Assembly: GCA_010015745.1 (NCBI GenBank)
Contig: ML978195.1
Coordinates: forward strand, 62,001-126,000
Origin: Setomelanomma holmii
Lineage: Eukaryota > Ascomycota > Dothideomycetes > Pleosporales > Phaeosphaeriaceae
DNA: 64,000 nt
Direction of reading: 5' to 3'
Part shown: positions 1-12,310 of the stretch, piece after piece
Position numbering within the stretch: position 1 is the stretch's first letter
Layout of the letters: each line of letters starts with the position of its first letter
Translations under genes and position numbers: made by a program
Notes under the pieces: model-generated
The model's input: only the letters and a program-made list of their open reading frames with translations
Databases searched by the model: none
Told to the model about the DNA's origin: nothing

Positions 1-566
1 GAGATTGCCTTTAAACTTCTCATCCTTCAGTTCTCTGCTGGTACAACCATGCTTATTCCAAGATCTGCCTCTTGGATGTATTAAGTATCGTTTGAACAAA
101 ATAATTGTTCTTCGTGCGTCGTGATAGGCCTGTGATCTATGGCTGGGCGTTGCACGACAGCGACTCGCCTCGGACGTCATCAGGGCCCCGATTCGCCAAA
201 TCGACCTCTCATGATTGATCACATGCCCGCAGGCGAAGTCAAGAATGCGACGCGACAACAGCTCATGAATCTTTCTGCTGATAACGCAGCGTGGGTGCTC
301 GCCATCGCCGTCACTCGAATCGGCTACACGTGGGAGCTGCAGCCGCTCTCAATGGTTACCTTGGCAGCCGCTTCCATCTGAACGATCGACGGCCAGTCCA
401 AGCTCTGCCAGACTTTGCGTGCAGCAGCGGGGAGCTCCATGCACGTGCTGTTTCCTGCGTCGCCGGTCTCTGCTGAAGCTTCAATTCCTTTGTGTTTGAT
501 TTCTAGCCTTCTTTTCTTATCCCTTCAATAGCGTGTGGACGTGCAATTGCGCGCGACTTGCCCAGC
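1..566. other. Intergenic, 5' flank of VTC4
   Basis: Upstream flank of the VTC4 gene. Only short open frames without recognisable domains occur here. The last 100 bases are pyrimidine-rich, as expected for a fungal promoter and 5' UTR. No other gene is supported. Confidence 0.5.
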
Positions 567-3132
567 ATGAGGTCCGTAAACCCCGGCGCTGCACATCCGC
601 CTATCTCCCTCCAATCGTCGCACAGCGCCATGATGTCAACGGGAACTAATGCGAGCGCGCAGGTTTGGCCAGCAATTGAAGCAGTCGATGAACAAGGAGT
701 GGGTCTTCAACTATATCGACTACGAGAAGCTTAAGAACGCGCTGCGAGTGCACCACATCTGGGACGAGGAGTCGGAGCAGGGCTTCGTTGAGCAGCTGGA
801 GACAGAGCTCGACAAGGTCTACACCTTCCAGCGCGTCAAGAGCGGCGAGATCATAAGACGCATAGCATCGTCGGAGAAGGAGGTCAAGGATGCCGTCGCG
901 CGTGTGCAGCAACAGGCTCTTGGCCAGGATAGCGACTCGGTCGAGGAGGACTTCGACCTGCTGGAGGAGGACCTGAGCGACATCATTGCAGATGTGCACG
1001 ACCTCGCCAAGTTCACGCAGCTGAACTACACGGGCTTCCAGAAGATCATTAAGAAGCATGACGTACATATCATCACTCTGCGACCTCAATTGTTGCTAAT
1101 GGAGGCAGAAAAACACGCGCTGGATGCTCAAACCCGTATTCGCTGCACGCCTCAAGGTCAAGCCCTTCTTCCAAGACAACTACGACTCGTATGTCATCAA
1201 ACTATCTAGGCTCTACGACGTCGTACGTACTCGTGGCAACCCGATCAAAGGCGACTCGTCGGCGGGAGGCAAGCAGCAAAACTTTGTCCGGCAGACGACA
1301 AAGTATTGGGTGCATAAGGATAACATCGTGGAGCTGAAGCTCATTATACTGAAACATCTGCCGGTGCTTGTCTTCAACCCTAACAAGGAATTCAATGACG
1401 AGGATGCGGCTATTACCTCCATCTACTTCGATAACACAGAGACATGGGAGCTATACGAGGGCCGCTTGAAGAAGACAGAAGGCGCCGAGGCCATTCGATT
1501 GCGCTGGTATGGAGGCATGTCCAGCGACACCATCTTCATCGAGCGCAAGACGCATCGCGAAGACTGGACAGGCGAGGAGTCCGTGAAGGCCCGGTTCAAG
1601 CTGAAGGAGAAGAACGTGAATGCCTACCTGCGCGGCGAACTCAAGCCAGAGCAGGTTTTCGAGAAGGAGCGAAGGGAGCAGAAGAGATCTGAGAAGGATA
1701 TTGCCTCGGACGAACAGCTCGCTCGCGAGATCCAATACCGCGTCTTGACCCGCAAGCTCGTGCCCGTAACCCGCTCGTTCTACCACCGCACTGCCTTCCA
1801 GCTGCCTGGCGACGCTCGCGTCCGTATCTCGCTCGACACAGAGCTTACTATGACCCGCGAAGACAACCTGGACGGCAAGAAGCGTGCAGGCGACAACTGG
1901 CGGCGGATGGACATTGGTGTGGACTGGCCGTTCAGGCAATTGCCAGCAGAGGACAAAGAGCTGTTCCCGTATGCAGTGCTTGAGGTCAAGCTGCAGACTC
2001 AGGCAGGACAAGAGCCGCCTCAGTGGATTCGGGACCTTACATGTTCGCATCTTGTTGAGGCTGTACCCAAGTTCTCCAAGTACATCCATGGCACAGCGAC
2101 CCTGAACCCAAAGCGCATTCATCTCATCCCATACTGGTATCCGCAGATGAACGTCGATATTCGTAAGCCTGTTAGCCACAAGTTTGGCATCGAGCACCCG
2201 GGCGCCAGCAACGAGATCAGCACCAGTGGCACTCTTGACGATGACAGTGACGAAGAGGACGCAGTCATGGGTCTTCCAGCAGCTAACGGCACGGATGACG
2301 ACAACAGGCTTAGGAGGCTTCGCGAAGCGCGCGACGTCATGGAGCAGAACGAGATGGACCGCCGCCGTGACTATGGCACATTGACTAATGCAAATGATCC
2401 GAACGTGCTCGACATCGAAGAGCGCGTAGCTGCTGGCCTCAACCGCGACAACGACCACCTAATCTACGATTCAGATAGCGAAGATGAAGACGACGACTAC
2501 GAGGCTGCACGGAGGGAAGGCGGGTTTCGCTTCGCAATCAAATGGGCGGAACGCACCGCTACCGACGTGGGCTCGAAGATAATGAATGGCTTCATTGCGA
2601 TCATTCCCAAGCCTACGCCAACCGACGTCGGCAACGGCGGCTTCACGCTCGGTGTACCAAGCTGGAAACAATCCGGCGAAGTCAAGCGCTTCAAAGCGCC
2701 CAAGGGCAAACGTACGTCAACCCCAATCACAACTCTCATTACATACATACTAACGATCTTTTAGGAATCCACGTCCCCGTCCGCGTCGAACCAAAAGTCC
2801 AACTCGCCACCGAACGCACCTTCCTCTCGTGGCTCGAATTTAGCATTCTAATCGGGTCCATTGCCGCCACACTCCTGAATTTTGGCGACTCGTTATCGCT
2901 CGCAGCCGCATGGGCGTTCACAATCATCGCGTGCATTGCGCTGGTGTATAGTGCGTGTTTGTATCTCTGGCGCGTGAGGAAGATCAGGGAACGAAGGGCG
3001 GTCACGTATCATGATAAGTGGGGCCCGACGTTGTTGTGTTTGGGCCTGTTTTGTGCGGTTGCGGTGAGCTTTGGGTATAGGTTTGGGAAGGGCGGTGGGG
3101 GAAGTTTGAAGGGGGATTTGAAGGGGAAATAG
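567..3132 (+). CDS. VTC4: VTC4-like polyphosphate polymerase (vacuolar transporter chaperone)
   Basis: Catalytic subunit of the vacuolar transporter chaperone complex, which makes polyphosphate from ATP and moves it into the vacuole. Exons 567-571, 663-1062, 1109-2711 and 2765-3132 give 791 aa. The first coding exon is only 5 nt (ATGAG); joining it to 663 restores the family N-terminus MRFGQQL. Introns are 91, 46 and 53 nt with ctaat/ctaac branch sites. Order: SPX domain (about 1-165), VTC tunnel domain with the conserved blocks RLRWYGG, ERKTHREDWTG and PGDARVRISLDTELT, an acidic linker, and a C-terminal DUF202 membrane domain with three hydrophobic helices. The match to VTC4 rather than VTC2/3 rests on these near-invariant catalytic blocks. 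SPX domains sense inositol pyrophosphates, so phosphate control is expected. Confidence 0.93.
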
Positions 3133-5616
3133 ATGTTGTCATGGGTTGCGTGGAGATTGGTTTGAATGATGCTGGGACTTGTAGGATAGCGTGTTGTTTT
3201 CGTGGTTAATATCGCTGGCGAGGAGCGTAACGATTGTGTACATTGGTATTGACTGGGGTGAAATAGTAATGTGACCCTACGACCACGTCGTTGCGTTTGA
3301 CTACTTGTGCTCGAGGTTGGAATGCGAAATGTATGCCAGGCGTTTTCAAGTCCTCATGATCGTCACAGCACACATGGACATATCACATAAAGCTTTCGAA
3401 GCCCTTCCGAATCCCTTCAACGGTCCATATCCTCCATAACTCGTCTCGGGCATATCGTCATACGTGAAAAACGCGAAAGCACGAGAACGACACAGCAGCG
3501 GTATAGGCGTCTTTTTGGAACAAACGAGTTTCAGAGCGTAGTGAAGCTCTGGAGATAAACAAGGGGCAGAATTTATAGGCTTGTTACACGGTGGCAAGGC
3601 GTAACGACAATGCTTGAGGGATACAGCGATGGTGGAAAGGTTGCTAAGCATAAAGATGCTCATGGTATTCTGCCGTGGAGACGTTACAGACTTGTATACC
3701 GCGCTCGACATATCCATTCTCCGTTTTCGTTTGAAGGTCTCCCCGGGAACATAAGGGTAATGTGGCCACGTGGTTTTTTCTCGTAGACACCATGAAGAAA
3801 ATGCCGGAAGACTTTTGATTCGAGCTTCGGGAAGCTCGTGGTGAGGAGTGATGTTTTTGTGGGGGATTGATGGGATTTACGCTCGAGCATTCAGGTGCAA
3901 GAAGTGGGGACATGATCTTGTGAGTCATGCCTTGTTCGCACGTAGTAGCTTCGGAAAGAATTCTAAGCCCCGGTGCTGCTGCGAGACATCGGCTATAAAA
4001 GCCCGATTTCCAAACCAAGTGCGAGCGAAGAGCACATTCGCTAGCTGTATCGACTTTTGAGTACTGAGGTGATCCCGAATGTAGGAAAACAAAAGAACAT
4101 AAGAATGTTCGTTAGGTTGGTTTGGTTCTGCGGACAGGAGAACACTTGCTGAATGCTTGGTGACTTCTGGTCCGACATAGTAAACCTGACTTGCGTGAGG
4201 AAGGGGTGAAAGAAGTGACCTTGTTTATTCAGACGAAGGGAAAAGACGAACGGACCTTTATGTTATGGGAAGGCGGAAAAAGGAGATAGGACTTCGTCCC
4301 ACATGACGACGTTTTTTGGTTAGCCACTTAGACGTGGAGCGAGGACGGAAGATAAGTGTGGAGGTTGTGGAGAAACTTATACATGTCTAACGACCTGATC
4401 GTGCGATAGCGCCGTGGTCTGACTAGTTGGTCATGTCAACGTTGACAGTTCCTTTGCGACGCGCGAGATTCGAAGAAGCACATGTGAAAATTCGTCGCTT
4501 TGTCCTTCGAGAGATTGGGGAATCGAGGTCAAGTCGAGACAGGCGAGCATAAGCCTCTTCCGAGGCTGCTTTGTTAGATAGAAAACACGACATGATCAAG
4601 GTCAAATGCGGAAACCACAGCACTGAGGCGAGCTTCTTCATGATAGACACATGGGCATCCTTTTTGACCGCTTGTTGTTCAGTCTATCCGGAGGAGAAGG
4701 GCGTCTCGGACATCGCGCGAAGCAATCAAAAACTTTGGCCCACTTCCAAACGAAAAGCGACATGTAAAGTGCAGAATCGGCTTTTGGGGAGCGAAGACTC
4801 CAGAGACATCGCTGCCATGAAACTTCGTTTCGTAAAGTACGACTCCAAGGTATGGAGTTGAGGAGGGAAGAAGATAGGAGCGTGGGATACTCGCAAGCCT
4901 TGCGCCAAGACCTACATCCGGCGCGACCATACTGTCCTCGATGCTTTGAAGTCTCCACGTCGCCTCAGAGGCTCTTCCGTGGCATTTTGACCGCTTGCAT
5001 CCAGATATTGATCCTGCTATGCTGAACTTCTGGAACGACACTTGTATAGACTCGGTATGCTTTGGAAGCAACGAGTCGGCATATACTGGTCGCGCACTGC
5101 TTTTTGATTGCTACCTGTATGTCTTCAGATATACTTTCCGAAGCTGGAAGCTACTTGATATCTTGTTGGGAGAACGAGAAGAAAAGGCGCAGGTCATGGA
5201 AGTATACGTATGCTTCTTAGCACCATGAAGCTTTTCATTGGAGAGTTCTGGCGGCACTAGCAGGAGGTCATTGGGTGATTACGCATGGTTCTGTTGATCA
5301 AAAGAGACGCATATAAGAAGACATAGAACGACAAGTGCAAGATTTTGGAGTCCGAGCGGAGATAGATTTGCAATTCATGCAATCAGGCCGGGAGACAGGG
5401 AAAGACCGTTGTTTGGTTAGCCGTCAACTTTTGATCGAAGAAAATCTCCAGTCGAGAAAAGAACGGCACCGGCCCCGAATCTCTTGACTCAAGACAGGAC
5501 CAGTTTTCGATAGAAAGAAGAGCTTGGAAGTAGGAAAGGATGTTTTTATATGCCTATCAAGGGTCAGTGCCGCGGATTTCGGTAGACAGTGCCTCGAACT
5601 CTCATGTGTCACGGTC
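3133..5616. other. Gene-free interval, about 2.5 kb
   Basis: Between VTC4 and ALG1, which converge on it. All open frames on both strands are short, lack domains and lack signal peptides. A TATA-like core (gctataaaag) occurs near 3990 followed by no sensible ORF. I see no gene; decayed sequence or noncoding transcripts are possible. Confidence 0.5.
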
Positions 5617-7143
5617 CTAAACAAGCTTGAACAACTTCCCACCCACGCGATCCCATTCATCGTCCCACCTATTCTCGCTCTCTTTCATCGCGCCTTCCTT
5701 CAACTTCTTCAGTAAGCTGTCATCTTTGCCGAATAAGCTCATAAGTTGCTCTGCCAATTGCTGCGAGCTCTCAAAGCCCTTGCCATTGACATCTTCTTTG
5801 ACCAGCTCTGGCCACGCTTCAAACTTGCCCCATCCGACGACTGGTAAGCCTGCGCCAAACATGTCCACGACTTTCATCGGTAGATCGACGCCAGATGATG
5901 ACGTGTGTAGTGAGACACCAAGATCGGCAGAAGCAAGGAGCAGCGCATAGTCGTCTGGGGTAAGCCAGGCGGTCAGTATGACCACGTTGAGCAGCTTCTT
6001 TTCTTGATTGAGTTGCCGAATCTTGCTGAGATAGTGCTCCTTCTGCGGTCCTTTGCCTGTGATGATGGCGATGATTTTAGGCAAGTAGGTTTTTGATGTT
6101 GCTTCGGCGGAGTAGGCACTCAGTGCATCGAGAAGAAGGGAAAAGTCCTCGTCGGCAGTCCACGATGTGGAGCTGACGATGAGCTTCCATGCTGTTCTAG
6201 AAGAGGGCGAAAGGTCTGAGGCGTATTGTGCTGTTTCTGGCAAGCGGGAAAGAAACTTTACCCGTTCTTTAGGGCTGATAAGCTTGAAGATTGAGGCTGG
6301 ACGATCGTGAAGAGCCTCAGCTTTGACTCCATATTCGTCTTTGAGAACGCGTGCCATTGCATTCGTGACCGTGATGTGGCGTGAAGCAACCTTGGCGAAA
6401 ACCCTCTCATAGAATGCTGAGATTTTGACAAGCGGGTGTGAAGCACCAAGCTTGAGCGCAAGGATCGAGTAGCCAAAGTTGTGCCAATCAATGACCAGTT
6501 CGGTGTTTCGAAGAAAGCATACCAATCCAGCGATAGCCAGCGTTGGGATGGACGGTGGGTTTTGCACGAGCATCCAACGTCCAGGTTCACTTCGGTAGCC
6601 GAGTGCCCTGTAAAGCGATCGCGCTTGCCACAGTGCTTTGAGAGGTGCCAGAATAGGAAAGAGCAATTTGCTACTCGAGCGCAGGAAGGCAGGTGCTGCT
6701 ACCAAAGGGACAATTTCAATTAGTCGGTTCGAGACGATGTCTGGATGTATCTCGGACTCTGCACAATCATTAGTACACCATCCAGAATGCAATCTTTGAG
6801 ATTGCGCACCTTGGTACCCGATGAGGAACACTCTCCCACCATGTTTTGCAATGCTCAGCGCCTGGTACTGCATGCGGGGTGACCGTCCAATGTCGCCTAA
6901 GACAACAATCTGCACCGTCCGGCCCTGCTTCCACCGCAATGGGGTACTTCCATCTTTGTCTTTCACCTCAACTTCATTGCCCTGGTCGTCGACAAACTTG
7001 ACTGACTTGTCCTCATATGGGTCATATTGCTTGGGGAGGGTGACAAGAAGTAGCGTGAAGAAAGTAGAAAGACCAACAAGTACCGTCAGCACGACGGAAA
7101 AACCATTGTTGAAGCTTTCGGTAAACAGGTCCTCGACACCCAT
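5617..7143 (-). CDS. ALG1: ALG1, chitobiosyldiphosphodolichol beta-mannosyltransferase
   Basis: Adds the first mannose to GlcNAc2-PP-dolichol on the cytosolic face of the ER, the first mannosylation of N-glycan precursor synthesis (GT33 family). Exons on the minus strand: 7143-6810 and 6758-5617, 491 aa. A 51-nt intron (6759-6809; donor gtgcgc, branch tactaat, acceptor gtgcag) is a multiple of three and stop-free, so an unspliced reading stays open and would insert 17 residues. Splicing gives GYQESEIHPDIV, as in the family. N-terminal membrane anchor at about 15-37; motifs VVLGDIGRSPRMQYQA, WHNFGYSILAL and the C-terminal block SSGVDLPMKVVDMFGAGLPV are typical of ALG1. Divergent from the MSC2 gene across 387 bp. 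Confidence 0.95.
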   Translation of the reverse strand: MGVEDLFTESFNNGFSVVLTVLVGLSTFFTLLLVTLPKQYDPYEDKSVKFVDDQGNEVEVKDKDGSTPLRWKQGRTVQIVVLGDIGRSPRMQYQALSIAKHGGRVFLIGYQGAQSQRLHSGWCTNDCAESEIHPDIVSNRLIEIVPLVAAPAFLRSSSKLLFPILAPLKALWQARSLYRALGYRSEPGRWMLVQNPPSIPTLAIAGLVCFLRNTELVIDWHNFGYSILALKLGASHPLVKISAFYERVFAKVASRHITVTNAMARVLKDEYGVKAEALHDRPASIFKLISPKERVKFLSRLPETAQYASDLSPSSRTAWKLIVSSTSWTADEDFSLLLDALSAYSAEATSKTYLPKIIAIITGKGPQKEHYLSKIRQLNQEKKLLNVVILTAWLTPDDYALLLASADLGVSLHTSSSGVDLPMKVVDMFGAGLPVVGWGKFEAWPELVKEDVNGKGFESSQQLAEQLMSLFGKDDSLLKKLKEGAMKESENRWDDEWDRVGGKLFKLV

Positions 7144-7530
7144 CGCGCACGACGTCTAGACCAAAGGTGAGGTGAAGCGAGCAATCACGTTGCGTGCGCA
7201 GCCTCGTGCGTCAGTGGGAGGATTAGCCGCGCTTGCGGAGATCGCTGCCGGGGTTTGACCGAAAGGGGAAGGCGTTTAGGGCTGTCAATCTGGGACCCCT
7301 GAAAGTTATGAAGACGGCGCTATCAAGAGACACAAGCCCAAGAACGCCGCGTAGCCTCTGCGCGAGCATTGACACCCCGCCAACGCCTATCTGCCTTTCC
7401 TTTCACCGCCGTCGCCGTTTTGTTTACTCTAAGCTCTTAGGCAAGTGTTTCAAAAAAGACAATACACCCACCGATTGCATACGCCGAGTCAAGACACAGC
7501 GAGCGGACCCCCCGAACGCGGTGTTAGCTA
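7144..7530. promoter_or_regulatory. Divergent promoter region ALG1 / MSC2
   Basis: The 387 bp between the start codons of ALG1 (minus) and the zinc transporter (plus) must hold both promoters. No clear TATA box or other named site is evident. Confidence 0.4.
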
Positions 7531-10488
7531 ATGGCGTCTACGTATGCGTTGCCTATCGCACCGACTTCGCACACCCACAGCCATGAGCGCTCGCAATCGC
7601 AATACTCGACGTACTCCAATGGAAGCGCAAGCAACCCGTCGCCGCTGAGAGGACAGGGACACCGACCGCACCGATCTGAGATGAGTGCGAACGGGCAGTT
7701 GCATGGCGCGGTACGCTCACCTTACGCTGAGTACTCAGGGAGCACACTACATAACGAGCACGACCACGAACACAGTCACTCAAAGTCAGGCGACTCCACG
7801 TGGACCATCAAGCCGTTCGCGAATGGGAGGTCTTCGAGCAGGCCACGAGGGGAGTCTGATCTGGGACGGTCCCCACCACGAAAGAATGCAACGGCGGCAA
7901 GGTACGGCTTCTTGCCTGTTTCGCCAATACAAGAGTCGGCGCCTGCAGTGAACATACCCTCATCGTAAGAATCGCTCACTCAGTCAAAAAAAACGTCTGC
8001 TTAAACCATTAGATCATGGCTCGAGCTACCAGAAGCTCTCACAGCCCTCCTCATTCCCCTACCATATCTCTTCGCATCACTCGCATACCCAAGCGCAATC
8101 GGACGATCAGACAAGCTCCCAGACACCCTTTCAGAAGCTGTCGCGGACAGCGCACCACAGAAAGACCCTTTGAACATTGCAAGGCAGTCGCAACTTCTGC
8201 CAGCACTGATACTCTCCTCCGCGACATTGACACTCGTTGGTGTAATAGCGAAGATCAGTTCGAGTTTACAGCCGCTGGACAGACGGAAATCTGAGAAATC
8301 GGCAGGCACATTCGATTTCAGCAATGCGCTTCGGCGCATGGCATACAACATACTCAGCGTATTATTGCCTTTTTACGCATCGATGCAGATTGGCGGAACT
8401 AAGGTCGCGCTGGTGCTTCTGGTTGCGGCCGCCGCAGGTCTTGGAGCCCTGGGACGCAAGCCTGGGAAACACACGCCTTGGGACGATGTACGGCGCACGT
8501 TAAGAACACGATACGCGACATGTGGCGCTGTGGCTACTGGAACCCTTCTCGATGTTCTGGTCTCGCAATCCCCTGCGGCCTCCATGCTGGGCTGGAGTTT
8601 TCTGTTGACATCGGTCTTTCTCGTCCCTCCGCCTCTTCCAACTGCCGGGTGGTCGCTGATCATGGGTAGCCAAGGGCAGACCTCCTACGTAACGCAGAGT
8701 GACGGTCGGGCTTCGCTGCCGAAGCCCTCGTCGCCCCTCATCGACTCGTTCGAAAACACGCTACTCACAGTTGCATCTGGGCTTTCTTTGACAGTTGTGG
8801 CCATACTGTATTCACTATTTTCTCCTTCTGTACCATCTCTTTCTCACCACACTATAGCGTTTTCTACGTTGTCTATTGCATCGGCGGCGGCGCTTGTATA
8901 CGTTTCACTTCCATCAGCATTGAGAAGCCAAAGGAACATTGGCTTGGCGCTGGGCAATTTCACCGTTGCTGCTTTTCACTTTTGGGAACAACTTTCAATT
9001 TCACGATTCGATTACTTGTCCTTTCCTGTAGCCTGCGCTGGACTCGTAGGCGCGGTCATGTACGACACCCGTCCCGCATCAGTCCCATCGACGCTTGCGC
9101 ACAAACACAGCCACTCGCATTCTGGTCATGCTCATTCGCATGATCACAAGCACGAACACCACCTCCATGGCAACCACTCCCGACTTTCATCTTTCCTAAT
9201 TGCTCGTGCGACGCCAGGATCAATCGTGCACAGTGTATTGATAGAGAAGGACTCCCGACGGATTGCTTATTTCGGAGTGTAAGTCAATCATTCTCATGGC
9301 CGCCTACTATTCTGCTCCATAGTAGCAATACTGACAATCCGCAGCCTCAATCTGTCATTCATGCTGGTGCAATTCTTCTATGGCTTTGTCAGCGGTTCGT
9401 TAGGACTTCTCACTGACAGCATACATATGTTGTTCGACTGCGCCGGCCTCGCAGTGGGTCTAGCAGCTGCAGTGATGAGCAAATGGCGCCCAAATGCTCG
9501 CTATCCGTACGGCTACGGCAAGATCGACACCCTTTCTGGATTCGCTAATGGTGTCTTCTTGTTACTCGTCAGTGTCGAAATCATCTTCGATGCTTTCGAG
9601 CGACTCTGGGAAGGCCACGAGTTGCAACGTCTGAATGAGCTCCTGATTGTCAGTATTCTCGGCTTTCTGGTCAATATCGTCGGTCTCACTGCATTTGGAC
9701 ATGCCCACCATGGCCACGGACACTCGCACGATCATGGACACGAAGGGCACGATCATGGCCACGGACATGGGCATTCTCATGACAATGAAAACATGCAGGG
9801 TATCTTCCTCCATATCCTGGCAGATGCACTAGGCTCTGTCGCCGTCATTATCTCGACGCTTCTAACTAAGTACTACGGCTGGTCGGGCTGGGACCCAATC
9901 GCCTCGTGCATCATTGCCATCCTCATCTTCCTTTCCGCCATCCCGCTCGTGAAGAGCAGCGGCGCAAGGCTGATGCTAAGCTTGCCAAACGACCTTGAGT
10001 ACGGCATTCGAAATACACTGGGAGAGCTGGGCACGCTCAGAGGTGTGGTCGGGTACACAGTTCCGAAGTTCTGGCTCGAAGATGAGGGTGCGGCGCACGC
10101 AGAGGCACACGCGAAGGCAGATGACCACGGCTGTGCTCACAAGCATGACCACTCTGACCACGATCATTCGGATCACCATCATGGTCATGGCCACGACCAT
10201 GCCCACGATCACTCGCAGTCGCACGGCCATTCTCACGACCACTCCCATGACCATGCACACTCGCACGATCATCACGACCACTCCCATGACCATGATCACA
10301 GCCACGCTCCGCCAAAGCAGCGAGTCCTCGGTGTCATACACATCATCGCGTCCCGCGCCGCCGATCTCGAAGATGTACGGGAGCGCTCCGTCCAGTTTCT
10401 GAAAGATCGGGGCATGGACGTGGTTGTGCATGTTGAAAAAGAAGGTGAAGGACGGTGTTGGTGTGGTGGCGGGCTGAAGACGAATTAG
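7531..10488 (+). CDS. MSC2: MSC2-like cation diffusion facilitator (ER zinc transporter)
   Basis: Zinc transporter of the CDF family; yeast Msc2 pairs with Zrg17 to load zinc into the ER lumen. Exons 7531-7964, 8013-9278 and 9345-10488 give 947 aa; introns 48 and 66 nt. The N-terminus is polar and His/Ser rich, followed by an extended set of membrane segments typical of Msc2, then the CDF core starting near the exon-3 join with GFVSGSLGLLTDSIHMLFD, which carries the HxxxD zinc-site residues. Three histidine-rich stretches are visible: one before the CDF core (genomic about 9100-9175), one between helices (about 9700-9785) and a long one after the core (about 10090-10310). These are expected to bind or buffer zinc on the cytosolic side. 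Splice joins restore conserved family text. Confidence 0.92.
9700..10315 (+). repeat. Histidine/aspartate-rich low-complexity repeats in MSC2
   Basis: Codon-level repeats of the form catgaccac/cacgatcat encode HDH, HSHDH and GHGHDH units in two blocks, about 9700-9785 and 10090-10310. They lie inside the coding sequence and stay in frame. Such tracts often vary in length between strains. Confidence 0.75.
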
Positions 10489-11733
10489 AGACTCGTTGGG
10501 CATGTATATCACAGGACAAAGTGGAAGTGCTTGCATATATTCGGGCTCTGCTGTACAGCAAATGAAATATATGGACGGTAATGCCAAGCCCGAGGTTAGT
10601 GCGCTTGGACGTCGGTATATGAGATCCCTTGCTTCTCGTTATTCTTGTTCCTCACCACTACAAGTCGTACGTACCTTGCTTTCGAAATCGTCGAAGAGCC
10701 TTTGTATGTTTGTCTTTCGGCTCCTGGCCTTCCAAAAGCCACCCTTCCGCAGGCTATGTCCTCGCGATCTGGCTTTTCGCAAATTCGAAAGAACGTAGAC
10801 GAGTTCACATGTTCTCTGTCTCTACTGGCTGTGAGAAATCAACTGGATCGAAGAATTTTTGCATCAGACCAGAAAGGTTGGGATCCCCAACTATGGGCCG
10901 AGGAAGGATGTATAAATTTCGTCGGGCTTGAGGATTTGTCTTTTCTTCTCCAATATCAAAGGGGAAGTATTTCCGAACACTCCACGATCCGCATGTCCAT
11001 GGTTCGCGCCGTCCTTGCTCAAAGAAACACGTCCACATAGCCATATGTCCAGGCCGCGCAAGACTCAAAACATAGCTGAAGTGTGGTGGCGTGTTCTTTC
11101 CGACACTTCCCCTCTTGGACATCGAAATCGCACAATATATGCGTTTATGGTGTGCTTTTCGCTGAGACTTCAAGACCATAACTCCAGCCGCTTGCCTGGA
11201 AACGGTATGTACCTCCCTTGCCGCTCGCAGAAGTCTTCTCCAGTTGTCCGCATCAAGTTTACTTATCTTCAAAACGGCTCGCTCGACGATTCATGCTTTG
11301 CTCCTGGTGTGTTGCCAGGAATCAAAGCTATGCTTTCCTAGCCTCAGAGTCACACGCTTGTACAAGGAACTCGAGAACCTCTGTATGTCCTTTGGTGCGC
11401 TTGAGCTTATTGCTATCCAAACAGACAGGGTGGAATGACATGGTGCGCTCGAGGCTGAGTCGTTGGAGTACACAAGTTCTCAGGCTCGATGCTGTTACCT
11501 TTCGTCAATCACTCTTCATGGGAAGCGGTGTTCGAAACGTCCGACAACAACAACGATGGTCTTTGCCTCCTCCGACCGAACCTGTGATGAGATCAGCGTA
11601 TGTTTGGAGTCAAGAGACTCGAAGAGTCAAAAGTCAAAGTCTTATTTGCCATGTTCAGTCACGAACGTTAGATGCATTGGCAGCAAAATTTCGGTCGCCA
11701 GCATGTCGTGTGCACAAGCTGGATGTTTTCACG

Positions 11734-12310
11734 CATGGCTGCAAGGATGTCGAGGAAGTGAGGTATATAATTCTCTCTGAATCTCCAATCCTTCGTCTTC
11801 ATCACCCGACTCTTCGCACAGCTTTTCCAAAATCTAAACACGCCAAGTGCTATGAGTCTTCTCTTGCTCTGTGCCCAAACGTAATCGTCTTTGCCGCATG
11901 TCTCGAACTCGCACGACCGATTTCCAAAAACGCTTAGTTTTGTTGGCATGTGCTCTCTGTGCGCTCGGGTTCGACGACGCCGGAAAGGGTGCAGTGGAGG
12001 TGTTGATGGTGTGCTCGCTTGAGAAGGCTGACTATATACCGGTATTTTCGAGGCGGGGTCTTCTTACTTTTCGTCGACCGTTCACAAAAGTGGGCACTTT
12101 TCGAAATTTTGGAGTCGATCAATGTGTTCAAGCACGAGGCTCGAGCGCCTCGGAACTCATGCAGGTGGTGCGCACATGTGCTCTCAGATATAGAAGCTAT
12201 GTAGCCTATGTTTCGTTCAAGAAAAGAGAAGTGCGGCGGTATTTTGAAGTATACTTGAGGCAAATGTCCCGAGCATAGCCTGGAGAATGTCGAGGAATTG
12301 AGGCATATAA
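11734..12310 (+). repeat. Diverged direct repeat ending in a TATA core
   Basis: The segments 11734-11770 and 12274-12310 align without gaps over 37 bases with about eight mismatches and share the core gtcgaggaaNtgagg followed by yatataa. They are exactly 540 bases apart, which suggests an old tandem duplication. Confidence 0.6.

Noticed and set aside
1451..2458. 335-codon minus-strand open frame
   Set aside because: It lies fully antisense to the conserved VTC4 core and has no domain; it is a shadow of the codon bias.
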